This document shows, piece after piece, positions 10,381-21,319 of a stretch of 64,000 nt of DNA; the stretch's first letter is position 1, and every line of letters starts with the position of its first letter. Under the pieces are notes generated by a model. That model made no database searches. It worked only from the letters and a program-made list of their open reading frames with translations, and was not told the DNA's origin. The stretch is from Ascidia mentula. Taxonomy: Eukaryota; Chordata; Ascidiacea; Phlebobranchia; Ascidiidae. The DNA is taken from NCBI GenBank assembly GCA_947561715.1, contig OX387199.1:14141001-14205000 (forward strand). The letters are read 5' to 3'. Made by a program: the position numbers and the translations under genes.

Positions 10381-11321
10381 GCCGACATGAAGGTACTCCA
10401 TGTGTTGGGGCCCACAGAGCGCGATGTGCGACCAATTGAAGAGCTGAAAGCAGAAAACAGTTTATGTTCAATGCCCACTGGAAAGCGGATAGTCAATTTA
10501 GGTAAGTTTACTTGTTTTATCGAGGACATATGCCATGAACACCATACTTTTGACAAACAAGGGGGCTTAGGACATGTGCGCAATGTTGGGTGTGGTTTTA
10601 CTGCAAGATCTGCATGTTCAACATGCCTGTTTTCGTCTGCATTCATGTCTTTGTACAAAGAATGTCAACGGCCTGCTGACCTGAAGCAGAAAGGGGGTCA
10701 GAAGACTTTTGCTGTTAATGCATGGTGCCACTGGAATCAGTGTTATCACTGCGCAAGGGTTTCTCAGCTACCGTGACCTGCCCTCGCCTAGTGCCAGCAC
10801 AATTGTTAATTTGACCAGAAATGAAAGCAATATGCAAGCATTGCGCAATGATTGCATCCGAAGAAATGAACAATGTGGTCTTCCATTTGAGCACCCAGTC
10901 AATCTACAGTTTGACTGTCGCTACACTCTGCGCCAAGACACACCTGGGTCAAGCAGCAAGTCAAATTGTGAGAATATCAGCAGAAAACAGCAGTCCCGCC
11001 AAAGATGTTCTGGCTGTTTCGACTATGACAAGAAAGTCCAGGAACCCACGTTACACAAAGTCAAGGCAATTACTTTTTGGTGAACATTTGCCAATTGGCT
11101 ACTTGAAATGGGAGATCGGGCGTGAGTTGGGAGCTATTCTTTCCTGTCACAACTTGCAAGTTGGAAAAATCACCACTAACACCAACAGCAAGCTATTCGA
11201 TGGGCTTTCTACATCACTCCACCAAATCCACGACATTGTCCACAGGGCAAGATCTCTCTATCGTGCTGTTCGAAAAATTTCTAACAGCTCTTCCCAGAAG
11301 AGGACCATCAACCCAAAGTGA
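10381..11321 (+). pseudogene. Mutator-like transposase (Mutator domain), frameshifted
   Basis: Three overlapping frames add up to one protein. 10387-10710 carries a Cys-rich stretch GHVRNVGCGFTARSACSTCL and the turn GGQKTFAVN. The next frame (10709-10940) reads HGATGISVITAQGF, CIRRNEQCGLPFEHP and LQFDCRYTLRQDT, where the DCRY Asp is a likely first catalytic residue. The third frame (10930-11321) reads QAASQIVRISAENSSPAKDV, WEIGRELGAIL and TTNTNSKLFDGL, where families usually have DGDSK, so the second acid is lost. The order matches the Mutator-domain transposases widespread in invertebrates (ticks, cnidarians, molluscs). The 3' continuation lies in the duplicated segment that follows. Confidence 0.6.
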
Positions 11322-12527
11322 AAAATCACCACCCCAAGAAGCTGGCAGAGGAAACACAGACTCGCCTAATGGCATAATATGCTGGTTGTGTCCAGCAATA
11401 TGACACACACTATTCAGACATCAGCAGAAAGATGGATGCTGCCATTAATTGCTTCCATAAAAATCACACATACTGCAAGGTTCACTCCTACGTTTGCCGA
11501 AGAAGAAAATCGCAAACATGGGTTTTCTGTAAGGCACATGGGAGTGAAAATGACCCAAGAAGATCAGGTAAGATGCAAAAAAGAAGTCAGCAAATTTGTC
11601 ACCACAGCAAATGTCTGCATAATGATGCTTGGACTTGACAGGAACAAATGTGAAAGTGCTAACTCAACCTCCAGCTATGTCAAGCCCTAGGACATACTAC
11701 TCAACCTGCAGTGGTCGGGCTCATGCAGCAGTTCTATGCAGGAACAATGGAATTGGTTCAGCATATGCTTTGACTAGCATTTATGGTGATGACCATTGTA
11801 GAAGGGGTTTTCTACCATGACTGAGCCATAGCCATTCCCCGACACCGCTCCTTTCCAAACCATGCATCTTCCTTTTTGTCTGTCCTGGAGGTTTGCAAGT
11901 CTTGGTATTCTCTCTATCGTGCTGTTCGAAAAATTTCTAACAGCTCTTCCCAGAAGAGGACCATCAACCCAAAGTAAAAAATAACCACCCCAAGAAGCTG
12001 GCAGAGGAAACACAGACTCGCACAGACTATTCAGACATCAGCAGAAATATGGATGCTGTCATTAATTGCTTCCATAAAAATAACACATACTGCAAGGTTC
12101 ACTCCTACGTTTGCCGAAGAAGAAAATCGCAAACATGGGTTTTCTGTAAGGCACATGGGAGTGAAAATGACCCAAGAAGATCAGGTAAGATGGAAAAAAG
12201 AAGTCAGCAAATTTGTCACCACAGCAAATGTCTGCATAATGATGCTTGGACTTGACAGGAACAAATGTGAACGTGTTAACTCAACCTCCAGCTATGTCAA
12301 GCCCTAGGACATACTACTCAACCTGCAGTGGTCGGGCTCATGCAGCAGTTCTACGCAGGAACAATGGAATTGGTTCAGCATATGCTTTGACTAGCATTTA
12401 TGGTGATGACCATTGTAGAAGGGGGGTTTTCTATCATGACTGAGCCATAGCCATTCCCCGACACCGCTCCTTTCCAAACCATGCATCTTCCTTTTTGTCT
12501 GTCATGGAGGTTTGCAAGTCTTGTTAT
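11253..12527 (+). repeat. Tandem duplication (two ~640-bp units) of the Mutator-like 3' end
   Basis: Unit 1 runs about 11253-11905 and unit 2 about 11906-12527. Both begin TCTCTCTATCGTGCTGTTCG and end at a copy of TGGAGGTTTGCAAGTCTTG. Unit 2 lacks about 40 bp present in unit 1 around 11360-11405 and differs at scattered bases. Each unit encodes the transposase C-terminus in broken frames: INCFHKNHTYCKVHSYVC (Cys-rich) and SGRAHAAVLCRNNGIGSAYA near the end. Because both copies carry the same frame lesions, duplication followed decay. Confidence 0.85.
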
Positions 12528-13946
12528 CCTGGCGGTCTCCGTGAGTTTTGACTGCCCAGTTGTTGTGATACATAAATTTGATTGTACTTACTAACATGTC
12601 GTTTCGGAAGAGTGCTGTTCCTGTATCATCAATTTTCAGTATGTTATGTTTGAACCTTGGCATTTGGCCTACTTCTGCGCTGTTGTTTGTCATGATTGAA
12701 GTAAGGTTTTCCCTTTACCGGCTTCTCCATGGAAGACTATGTGTGGTGCTAGTTGGATGCCGTCTCCGTTTGCTGGTTGCAACCTTCCAACGCTGCAGGA
12801 TTATCTTTGACTCGTGTTCTTCGCTTCGTTGATTATTTGGTTGATCGCTGCCTCTGCCTTCTTCCATGGCTTGAATGATTTTGCCATTCTTTCGAATGCT
12901 TTCTTCATAAGTCTTTTTCATTCTGTGCTTGTTGGAATGCGTTTGGAATGTTTTTGCTACTTCCTCTGCTAAGACCCTGCAGGGTACTCGGCTTCCCTGA
13001 CAATTTTGTCTCGATGATCAATCAAGGTCGGCTGACCTGTTGGCTAATTGCCACGGAATTGTCTGTTCACCTGTGCTCTCGGCTGAGATGCAGGCAGGCA
13101 GGCAGGCAGGCAGATATCCGTTTATTGATCGAATGGAATAGAATGGTCATAAACTGGAAGTCACGTGACAGGCGATATTGTGAGATAAAGGCAGTGTGTT
13201 CGTAAATACCATGTGGATAAGTCTCTACGGAATTATTAAGATAATGTGTCCCTGTCAAACAAAAACTCCCCCCAATGATGGACACGGGAAAAAGTTCTTA
13301 TCAAAACAGCTTCCAGCTGCGACGTTGTCCCACATAAGGCTTTGTAATGTATTTCCTGCGTTCCTGAATTTGCTGTTTTTGGTTTGTATTGCTAGCTCTG
13401 TTGGGATGTCAGACATGTTCTTGTGCATGAAGGCTACGTAAGCAAGGTCGCCTTTGATGCCACAAAAACTCGTCCAGGTATATTGGGATAAAGTCCCTGT
13501 GCACACCATTTCTCCTTAGCCGACGACTATAGGTTTTCTATGATGTTGGTGTGGCGTCACATATTGCTCAAAATGGTTTACCGTTTTGTGAATATAACCG
13601 ATGTCTACATGAGCAAAAACACATGTTTAAAGAAATTGTATGTAGTCAGAAAGTGAAGTTACTTTCTAAATCATTGTATGCACGCCACTTGTCCGACCAA
13701 GTTTCGGTCCCAGGCAAGATGTGTCAGAGGGGGATGACGGCCTCCAACGTTTGAAGGGACTAATTCCTGTTTTTTTTCCGTTTTTAAAAAAAAAGTACTT
13801 TTGTGCGTTGATTTCACCAAACACCCACTGCTGGGGAATGGCGCGAGCCTGGGCTTTCGAGCACGGCTTACTACGAGCCACAAACGACTCCGTCGATGGT
13901 GTAGATGCGTGCTCTTTTCAAGGAAACCCCGTATAGATCTGACACC
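12528..13946. other. Unassigned region with a minus-strand open frame and a small microsatellite
   Basis: On the minus strand 13509-13255 reads an 84-residue frame (with YTWTSFCGIKGDLAYVAFMH and GNTLQSLMWDNVAAGSCFDK) whose composition looks coding, and 12921-12715 reads a charged 68-residue frame. I recognise neither. (GCAG)n lies at about 13090-13112. These may be exons of an unidentified repeat or gene on the minus strand. Confidence 0.35.
13939..13946. repeat. hAT target-site duplication CTGACACC, left
   Basis: Identical 8-mer at 17605-17612 directly after the right end. Perfect 8-bp duplication, as expected for hAT insertion. Confidence 0.9.
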
Positions 13947-14055
13947 CAGTGTTGCCAGATTTTTTTTGCGGAAAGCGCCCAATTTTTTTTTTATCACGCC
14001 CAAAAGCGCCAATTTCGGCAAAAACAACACGCCCAAAAGCGCCCAAAATTTGGAT
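13947..14055. repeat. Left terminal/subterminal repeats of the hAT element
   Basis: After the terminal CAGTGTTGCCAG come several CGCCCAAAAGCGCC-type units (about 13975-14050). The right end (17510-17592) carries the same units, e.g. CGCCCAAATGCGCCCAAAGC. Confidence 0.7.
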
Positions 14056-14689
14056 AAAGAGCAAAATGTATTGAAGCATATTTTTTATCTAAAATATATG
14101 CTAAAAAGTACTATTCTTGTAAAACATGACTGTTATTCAAAATAAATGTTAAAAATTAAAAATTTTTAAAACATGACTTTTCACAACTTGGTTTATTTGA
14201 CATTTTGTACGTTCTGTGGATTCTATTGATGTTACGGATTTCGCTGCCAAAAAAGTTTGGGTAACACTGCAGAGTGCAGCCTGGCGTGGGGAGACCATGT
14301 GCATTGTGCCATGTGGTGGGCACGTCACGTGGACCGGTGGACTGCAAGTCGACTTGTCCTGCCTTTAACTGTTTTAATGATGGGCATGTTCATTATGCTA
14401 GTTTTATAAGTAATGCTTTTTTGTACATTTAAAGTGAAGTAGGTTTTTTATTTTATATATCTTAGTGTTGTGTATGAAGTTAGAGAAAATCCAAAATCAT
14501 CACAGGAATCAGCGTGCGCAGTAGGTCGGATCATACACTGACACTGATCTGCTGTTACTCCCTTTCAAGTTTTCAGAATGGTATGCATCAATGTAAGTAT
14601 GTTGTTTCCTGGAAATGTATTGTGGTATGGTATACTCTAGCATATGACAATGAGCATGTACACCTCAAAAGAAGTTAGATATTCTCAAC

Positions 14690-15297
14690 ACTACAAATGA
14701 ATAACAGTGGAGACACTCTCAACACTAAACGCAAAAAAAACAGTGGAGACACTCTCAACACTAAACGCAAAAAAAACAGTGGAGATACACTCAACACTAA
14801 ACGCAAAAAAAAAACAGTGGAGATACTCTCAACACTACAAATGAATAACAGTGGAGACACTCTCAACACTAAAAAAACAGTGGAGATACTCTCAACACTA
14901 AACGTAAAAAAAACAGTGGAGATACACTCAACACTAAACGCAAAAAAAAACAAAACAGTGGAGATACTCTCAACACTACAAATGAATAACAGTGGAGACA
15001 CTCTCAACACTAAAAAACAAAACAGTGGAGATACTCTCAACACTACAAATGAATAACAGTGGAGACACTCTCAACACTAAACGCAAAAAAAACCAGTGGA
15101 GATACTCTCAACACTAAACGTAAAAAAACAGTGGAGATACACTCAACACTAAACGCAAAAAAAAACAAAACAGTGGAGATACTCTCAACACTACAAATGA
15201 ATAACAGTGGAGACACTCTCAACACTAAAAAACAAAACAGTGGAGATACTCTCAACACTACAAATGAATAACAGTGGAGACACTCTCAACACTACAA
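14690..15297. repeat. Minisatellite, ~30-40-bp units, inside the hAT element
   Basis: At least 16 units of the form AACAGTGGAGAYACWCTCAA then CACTA followed by a variable spacer: CAAATGAAT, AACGCAAAAAA, or AAAAA(CAA)A. Spacers alternate in a partly regular higher-order order, and two larger blocks (about 14817-15055 and 15057-15290) are near copies of each other. It lies just past the transposase stop codon. Open frames that run through it on both strands (e.g. peptide unit SGDTLNTKRKK) come from the repeat and need not be coding. Confidence 0.9.
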
Positions 15298-15308
15298 AAT
15301 GAATGAAT

Positions 15309-17282
15309 TTAAATCTCAAATAAGGAATCTAGTGACATGTCATCTTCTGGCTTGTTAATTTCATAAATTTGGCTCGTAAACCTGTTTAACATGTTCTTTG
15401 TTGGTGTGAATTTATTACAGCAGATTTCATTTCGAGACATAAAGCTACGAATGTGCAGAAGGGCTTGCAGAAGAGGTTGCTGCATCCTATTTCTTAACTT
15501 TGATTTTAACAAGTTCATTGTTGAAAACATTCTTTCTACAGATGCATTGCTGAAGGGAAGAGACAGAAGTGTCAAAGCAAACTCTCCTAGTTCCTGAAAA
15601 CAATGGGCTCCTGCTGCATCAGTGTAGCATATCACCTCCACCCAGAACTGCTCTGTCTGCTCATCAGAGAAGTATGGCCACTTTATTAGAGCAATACGGT
15701 TCCATTGTTGTTCAAGGATGCTTAGACTCCCGTTGAAAATAGATATAAAAGAAAGGTCATTTAATCTGGGTTTGCTTCCAAGCATAGAAGAAGGGCATAA
15801 AACTGAAAGAGATTCCAGCTGTTGGATATTGGTCGGAAGTCTCTTACGCATTTCCTCAAGGAGTTGTAACAAAAATTGACGACACCTTTCCTTTATTTTG
15901 ATTTTTTCTTGTACAACGATACCTGACTGACTGTCACATTCAATTGAAAACTCTGCCCCAAAATACATGGCTGCCACAGGAAGATGATGAGATGGATCAC
16001 CAATGTCAAAATCGAGTACTGAAGACCATGATGTAAATGTGAAGGATTTCATTACCATCTTCAAAATTGTTGTATAGAGTGTCACAAGTTCTGTCAGAAG
16101 TTTTACAGGTGAGCCCTTGTCTAACTGAAATAGCTTGTTCACTCTATTTAGTTCCTGTAAAATTGGACGTAAAAATAACAAGTATAACTTATTTACAGGG
16201 TTGTTGTACATACTGTATAACTGTTCAGCAGCGTAACATCGCTCCATGTCACGGGTTAGCTGAAAATGCAGTTTTAGCTCGTCAAATTGCTCTAAAACCC
16301 GTTGTACACATGGTGCAATAGAGAGCCAACGAGTATCAGAGAGCTTCAGAATATTCAGAGGCTCTTCACCGACGTTTATTGTACTGTATACATCACGATA
16401 TTTTTTTTGCCTCATAGTGCTGCATGAGAACCACTTGTACGTTTCAGAAACCATGAACTCAATGCTCCTTGGCAGGGACCTTATGGCATATGATGTGCAT
16501 AACTGTATTGAGTGGCAAATGCACCTTATATGGACAATATCTGGACGAACCTCCCGAAATCGTGATATAACAGAATTGCTTCTGCCACACATTGTGTTAC
16601 ATCCGTCTGTGGCCAGACCAACACATCTTTTTATAGAAAGTTTGTTGCAGTTTAAAAATTCCAAAATAGCCCTATATATGCTTTCGGCTGTGCCAGATTG
16701 TAGGGAAATTAATCCAAGAAATGCATTTTGAATTTTACTTTTGCTTTTGCTGTAAAATCTTACAACAAGACATAACTGTTTTTCTGTGGCTATGTCAGTA
16801 CTTTCATCTATGATTAGAGAAAATTGTGTTTCCTCTAGATCCGCCAGGAGCTCTTCCAAAATTGATGGGGATAGAGCATTTCTAATCAAAGCAGAACACT
16901 TGGTTCTATGCAAACTGATCGTTTTGCCTGTAACGCCCTGAACAACTTCCCCAAGATGATCCACTGCGCAAAGACTAGAGTGGCAAGCCACGTGAACTGC
17001 AATTCGCAATTCAGCAATTTTCTGAGATACATCAGCGACATTGCTGGTGCATCCAAACTTAAACAGCGTGTTTGCACCAACAAGGGCACCTGAATTTTTT
17101 TTGTGCTTGTCGCACTTAGCGTGTCGGTACAAATCGGTGCGATGAGCTCTCACATCACATTTGCAATACTTGCACAATACCTTTGTTGTGTCGTTCTCCG
17201 AAGGCTCAATCCACTTTCTAAGTAGGTCATCGTGCAGCCAATTTTTATTGAAACTTTTCTTGTATTGCGCCCACTTTCCCAT
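15309..17282 (-). CDS. hAT-family transposase, 657 residues, intact
   Basis: Single uninterrupted frame. Residues about 35-60 hold a CxxC...H...H cluster (CKYCKCDVRAHRTDLYRHAK), a BED/TTF-like zinc finger for end binding. The RNase H-like core has Asp in SLIIDESTDIAT (about 155), Asp in GLATDGCNTMCGRS (about 225), the CHxxH-like segment CICHSIQLC, and the C-terminal dimerisation block LSLPFSNASVERMFSTMNLL with the catalytic Glu in SVERMF, then KSKLRNRM. Length and order fit full-size hAT transposases. The start at 17282 precedes MGKWAQYKKSF and lies about 320 bp inside the right end. Family role: excises the element via hairpin formation and makes 8-bp duplications. No missing residue was noticed. 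Confidence 0.9.
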   Translation of the reverse strand: MGKWAQYKKSFNKNWLHDDLLRKWIEPSENDTTKVLCKYCKCDVRAHRTDLYRHAKCDKHKKNSGALVGANTLFKFGCTSNVADVSQKIAELRIAVHVACHSSLCAVDHLGEVVQGVTGKTISLHRTKCSALIRNALSPSILEELLADLEETQFSLIIDESTDIATEKQLCLVVRFYSKSKSKIQNAFLGLISLQSGTAESIYRAILEFLNCNKLSIKRCVGLATDGCNTMCGRSNSVISRFREVRPDIVHIRCICHSIQLCTSYAIRSLPRSIEFMVSETYKWFSCSTMRQKKYRDVYSTINVGEEPLNILKLSDTRWLSIAPCVQRVLEQFDELKLHFQLTRDMERCYAAEQLYSMYNNPVNKLYLLFLRPILQELNRVNKLFQLDKGSPVKLLTELVTLYTTILKMVMKSFTFTSWSSVLDFDIGDPSHHLPVAAMYFGAEFSIECDSQSGIVVQEKIKIKERCRQFLLQLLEEMRKRLPTNIQQLESLSVLCPSSMLGSKPRLNDLSFISIFNGSLSILEQQWNRIALIKWPYFSDEQTEQFWVEVICYTDAAGAHCFQELGEFALTLLSLPFSNASVERMFSTMNLLKSKLRNRMQQPLLQALLHIRSFMSRNEICCNKFTPTKNMLNRFTSQIYEINKPEDDMSLDSLFEI

Positions 17283-17612
17283 CTTTATTTACTTCTTTGT
17301 ACGAGTAATGCGTTCTAAGTTCATTCATTCATTCATTACAATTTAACTAGTAGTACAGTTGTCGGCTACATGATTATGATGTCATAGTTGTTTGTGTCGT
17401 CAGTTTGTAGTGTTTATGAGAGTTGAATCTTAGTGTACTCAGTTGAACAGTAATGTCGTGACGCATTTATTAAAGTAGGGATAAACTTCTGATATTTTTG
17501 AAACCCGCCCAAATGCGCCCAAAGCGCCAGTGTCTCAAAAAAAGCGCGAGTGATGATGACAACACGCCCAATTGGGCGGAAAAAGCGCCCAACTGGCAAC
17601 ACTGCTGACACC

Positions 17613-18652
17613 ATTTCAGAATTAACAATCTTTTATTAGACATGACAACAACTTGAACAGACGTCAATTTGAGTTATCGTCCGGTAATAGTCTAGAATTG
17701 TTGGAATGGGCATTACATCGCTTTATAAACACATTATTACTTATATAACTGTACATCTTGTGACTTGTTTCCAACGGCGGTAAAGCGCGTCGACATCGGT
17801 TTAACGTTTTGATGATTTTTGAGAAAGGGTTCTATTGTCTAGGAAGAACTTTAAACAGACGCACAATATAGTTATTACGTATTTGTGGTGTGCATAACAC
17901 GACTCCATCTTCATTGTGACGTAGTTTGGGTTTTACCCGTATTTTGGGACATGCATAAGACAAGATTTTATTGTCTACACATGTAAGTTTTCCATTTCAT
18001 GTGAAAGCCAAAAATAAATAATAAACATGAATAGATGCAATTACAACCATAATCTGCAACATTTATGTTGCCACAAAAAGTTAATGATAGTGTGTTTTGC
18101 CAATATCATAAATTTTTTTGTATCATTTGCTCGATTACATGGATGTATACGTACCGCTGCTAATTACAGAACACCCAAATGAAACTACCACTTCAAAAAG
18201 GAACCATAGGTAGTTCTTATAGTTACCCATTTAGTCTTTGATTGGTGATTTTGCAACCAACTGCCAGACTTAAAGTGCATTCCTGTGCTTTCTGTTCAGA
18301 AACAGACAGTCTCAAAATCTTAACTTGGCCTATGCACCGATACTTACAGCTGAATCCTCACTGGGGAAGTAAGATCTTCCGATTTTGCATAATTCTGTTT
18401 CATTCGAAAAGTTTGACCTTTCTCTTCGGTTTTCCAAATTTTTTTTTTCATTGCTATTCGATTTTCAATATGCTTCCTGAGACCAAACTCTTCTCTATGC
18501 AATGACATCAAAAGTTAGTTGCTTAAAAGACCCCCCCAAGACCGTTTATGGCCCCAATGGAAGTCATGAAGTCTTCCAGTGGGATCGGCAATATAGAACA
18601 AAATGGTATTACAAAAAAGTTATATCCAATCCAGAATACCGTATCCTATTTG
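17613..18652. other. Spacer, nothing recognised
   Basis: AT-rich, no domain-bearing frame or repeat noticed. Confidence 0.5.
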
Positions 18653-18985
18653 TTATTGCTTCTGCACTGTAGCACAGTAAACATTAAGACTCTCTACGTG
18701 CTCGCCAGTCAAGCAAGAGCGTAATTTTATGGCTGTTAAACCTGCACTTGAAAAGCATCGTTTTGAAGATGCTGACGTTGCACAGGTACATGCGTATTTT
18801 AAGACCATTTCTTTCAATAGTTGTAGCTTTAGCATTTTTTAGTTTTAAGGTAGTCTGCAATTGCTGTGGTTATATTTGAATTCCCATTATCTGCGTCTTC
18901 AACGTCATTGCTGCTGTCGTCACACTCAATACCGCAACCCAGTTCGTCCAAAGGGTCGGCATTGCCATGTCGAATGATGCTGACC
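18653..18985 (-). pseudogene. hAT transposase C-terminal fragment
   Basis: Minus strand reads ATSASSKRCFSSAGLTAIKL then RSCLTGEHVESLNVYCA, matching the hAT dimerisation motif (P-A-T-S-A-x-S-E-R-x-F-S-x-A-G-L ... K-R-x-x-L). The catalytic Glu of the S-E-R triplet is Lys here (SSKRCF), so the fragment could not be active. Upstream on the same strand (18960-18840) an acidic stretch CDDSSNDVEDADNGNSN then ITTAIADYLK may be the same protein. The rest of the transposase is gone. Confidence 0.65.
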
Positions 18986-20345
18986 TGCAAAATTAATTGA
19001 CACGAATTCCATCCACTTTTTTAAAGTAGCTGTTGTTTAATCAAAAAGGATAGTGTCATAGCCTGGTGCTAATTCATCTTGAAGCTTTCTCCTTCTATTA
19101 GACTGATAGGTCTGAGGTCGCGAACTATGGTATTCAAAATTAGTTCTGTAATCTTTTTTTAAGCATATAGCCACTGGTTTCGACTGCTTCCATGAACAAC
19201 CCGAAATATCACCGTCACTTGATTGATTCAGATCAACGAAGAGGTGCTTTGCTTTTGTGTTTTAAAAAACTATCCGTACTGTTACAATAGCTCATCTCCA
19301 AATTACAGTAACGTAAAATGCTCCCCCAAACGTTTCCCAATAAGTTAACACTTTATTGCTATTGTTACGCATTGAAACGTCATTGTGTCGCGCTGATGGT
19401 GCAACATTCTCTAAACGTTTTGTCGCATTACATGATATACACTAAAGATTATTTGCCCGTGTCACGTCAAAACTGGAGCAATTTGGATTTAGGTAGTTGA
19501 GGATTTACTAAACCTGTTTTAATTTTTGTCTCCTGCAAACAATACTAGGCCTCCTAATGGGTAAATAGCCATGGCAATTGTGTTGGCCAAGAAGACAAAG
19601 CACAGGTAATAATGCAATCATGAAATAGAGCCCAATTTCCCAACCTTCACTCATGAATTTTGTCAATTGTTAAACAACACAAATTCAGATACAGTTATTG
19701 AATGTAGTAAAGAAAATGATCCTAAATTTCCATTATGACCCTCACCTACTGTGCAGTTTATGTAGTGACGGAATGTTCTTTTCGGGAAACACTATCTAAT
19801 GCTCTGGAACAACCACGGCTGTGATGGCTATCAGATTAAATCCTAATAAACAATTAAGTAATGCACTTCCTATGGCATGTCACTACGGCAAAATAGGTGA
19901 AAGCAGGGTGGATAAGTACAAACGTACATTGAAGGGCGCAACCTTATACCAGTTTTAAAACAAGTTGGTGCACAGTAACCGGTGTAATATACACACTTGA
20001 ATTTGTCGGTAAGGCATTTATGAAGAAACCAGAGTCGTGGAGTTTGGGATCTTTTATTATGTTATAAACCGTGTACGTCACTGCCAGTATAAAGTGGAAC
20101 GACAGAGGAGGATTGGACCAGCAAGACTGAAAGATAGCGCTGCTGCAAGCATCATTGTAAGCGCGGGATACGGCTACCGAGGCATTATAAGAGCGCCTAA
20201 TAGGAGCAGTACAACTATTATTTCCGGGTGAGGTGGCGAGCGCATCCTTACAAACGTTTACGACAGGAGGTGTTGCATGCATATTGTGCTAAAGATAGAT
20301 GACGCAGGAGAGGCGTTCTTTGGCAGTAACCAACTCTGCAGTAGT
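18986..20345. other. Spacer, nothing recognised
   Basis: No coding domain. A minus-strand 112-residue frame at 19944-20282 has no recognisable motif. Confidence 0.45.
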
Positions 20346-20705
20346 GATGTGTTGCGCCGGATCCGGGTACTCGGCCGGATATTGACCAATTTTCAATACC
20401 CGGACCCGGCCGGATAATACACTTAATTTGGAAAGCATTTTCGTCCTAAAAACGCACAAACATTTCGCAAATTACTCGTTTTTGGGACCCAGTATGTGAT
20501 ACTCGCCGTCGTAAGATTTTTCTGTTATTTGTTATTAAGGTTTTTCGTGACGTGTTATACCATATTAATAAAATGCCCACGTTTATTTGTTTCACTCATG
20601 ACAGGCTAGCCTTAACATAGCATTCTGTTTGGCAATCAAACATTTTTGCCATACCGATAAAATACACGAATCGGGATAACTATCCGGATCCGGCCGGGCC
20701 GATCT
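20346..20705. repeat. GC-rich CCGGATCCGG-type motif pair flanking 240 bp of AT-rich DNA
   Basis: Left cluster (about 20356-20417) has CGCCGGATCCGGGTACTCGG and CCCGGACCCGGCCGGATAAT; right cluster (about 20672-20703) has ACTATCCGGATCCGGCCGGG. The motifs are inverted relative to each other only in part, so this may be a small non-autonomous element or chance clustering. GC content contrasts strongly with its surroundings. Confidence 0.35.
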
Positions 20706-21275
20706 AGTCTGCAGTGAAATGTTTGTACCACGGTTTGTGTAGAGTCGAAACATGGCGACAGGTAGAATAATAAGCATCATGAGGCGTTTTATTATAGCAA
20801 GAGAGGGAGGAAATAGCAAAAGCGCTAGTCATCGATCAGCAACGTCTCATTATACCCGATATGTGTTATGAGATGATAGATTAATTGATGGAAAAGTTGA
20901 CTAGAAAAGTGGAAATAGGCGTCGAGATTTCTGAATGTGTGAAACCATTCTGGACTACATTTTAGTATGGTGGCAAACCCGCAAAAGAGTGGAAAGTGGG
21001 GATTCAGATACAAAAGGATGGACGAAAATGGAAGAAGACACAGCGGTGGTAGACAGCGAATTATCGTCGTCACCAAGTCTAAGAAAGCATGGCGCGGATT
21101 TCAAGCGTCGCGGAGTACCCAGGAGAAACCCATGCGAACACAAAGGCATCAGTGTACAATGTTCGACCGAATATCAGAGATAATAGGAAAAAGTAGCCCT
21201 TGAATTTGAATGCTTGAGAAGTGATTCTGGGAATCATTTCCCATTCTGTTGAATCTAATTCTTAATTTGCTTTTA

Positions 21276-21319
21276 TAGACACTGATGATGCTTTTAACGA
21301 AGCGAAATATATATGTCTA
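21276..21319 (+). ncRNA. Hammerhead-ribozyme-like motif A
   Basis: Core CTGATGA (21282-21288) and GAAA (21304-21307). Helix I: TAGACA (21276-21281) with TGTCTA (21314-21319), 6 perfect pairs. Helix II: GCTT (21290-21293) with AAGC (21300-21303), 4 pairs, separated from the core by one extra U at 21289. Helix III is the palindrome ATATAT (21307-21312), too short to close on its own but able to pair between two copies; the base before the cleavage point is A (21313). This layout fits type I hammerheads of Penelope-like elements, which work mainly as dimers. No cleavage data, so call is structural. Confidence 0.5.

Larger units (their letters stand above)
13947..17604 (-). mobile_element. Complete hAT transposon with intact transposase
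   Basis: Ends share the 12-bp inverted repeat CAGTGTTGCCAG (13947-13958 and complement 17593-17604), flanked by perfect 8-bp duplications. Subterminal stretches at both ends repeat the motif GCGCCCAA or TTGGGCGC many times. One long gene on the minus strand encodes the transposase; a minisatellite fills the region 3' of it. Perfect duplications and an undamaged gene suggest recent insertion and possible activity. Confidence 0.93.

Noticed and set aside
13090..13112. (GCAG)n run as a regulatory feature
   Set aside because: Simple five-to-six-unit microsatellite with no supporting context.
14675..15271. Open frames of 70-122 codons on both strands in the minisatellite
   Set aside because: They arise because the repeat unit lacks stops in several frames; there is no start context, domain or independent support.
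14690..15297. Regular direct repeats that could suggest a CRISPR array
   Set aside because: Spacers are not unique but alternate among three related types, the DNA is eukaryotic and lies inside a hAT transposon; it is a minisatellite.
19944..20282. 112-residue minus-strand frame
   Set aside because: No recognisable motif and no repeat context; could be chance in a less AT-rich stretch.
20935..21203. Overlapping basic frames of 78-83 residues
   Set aside because: Three frames on two strands are equally open and none shows a known domain.
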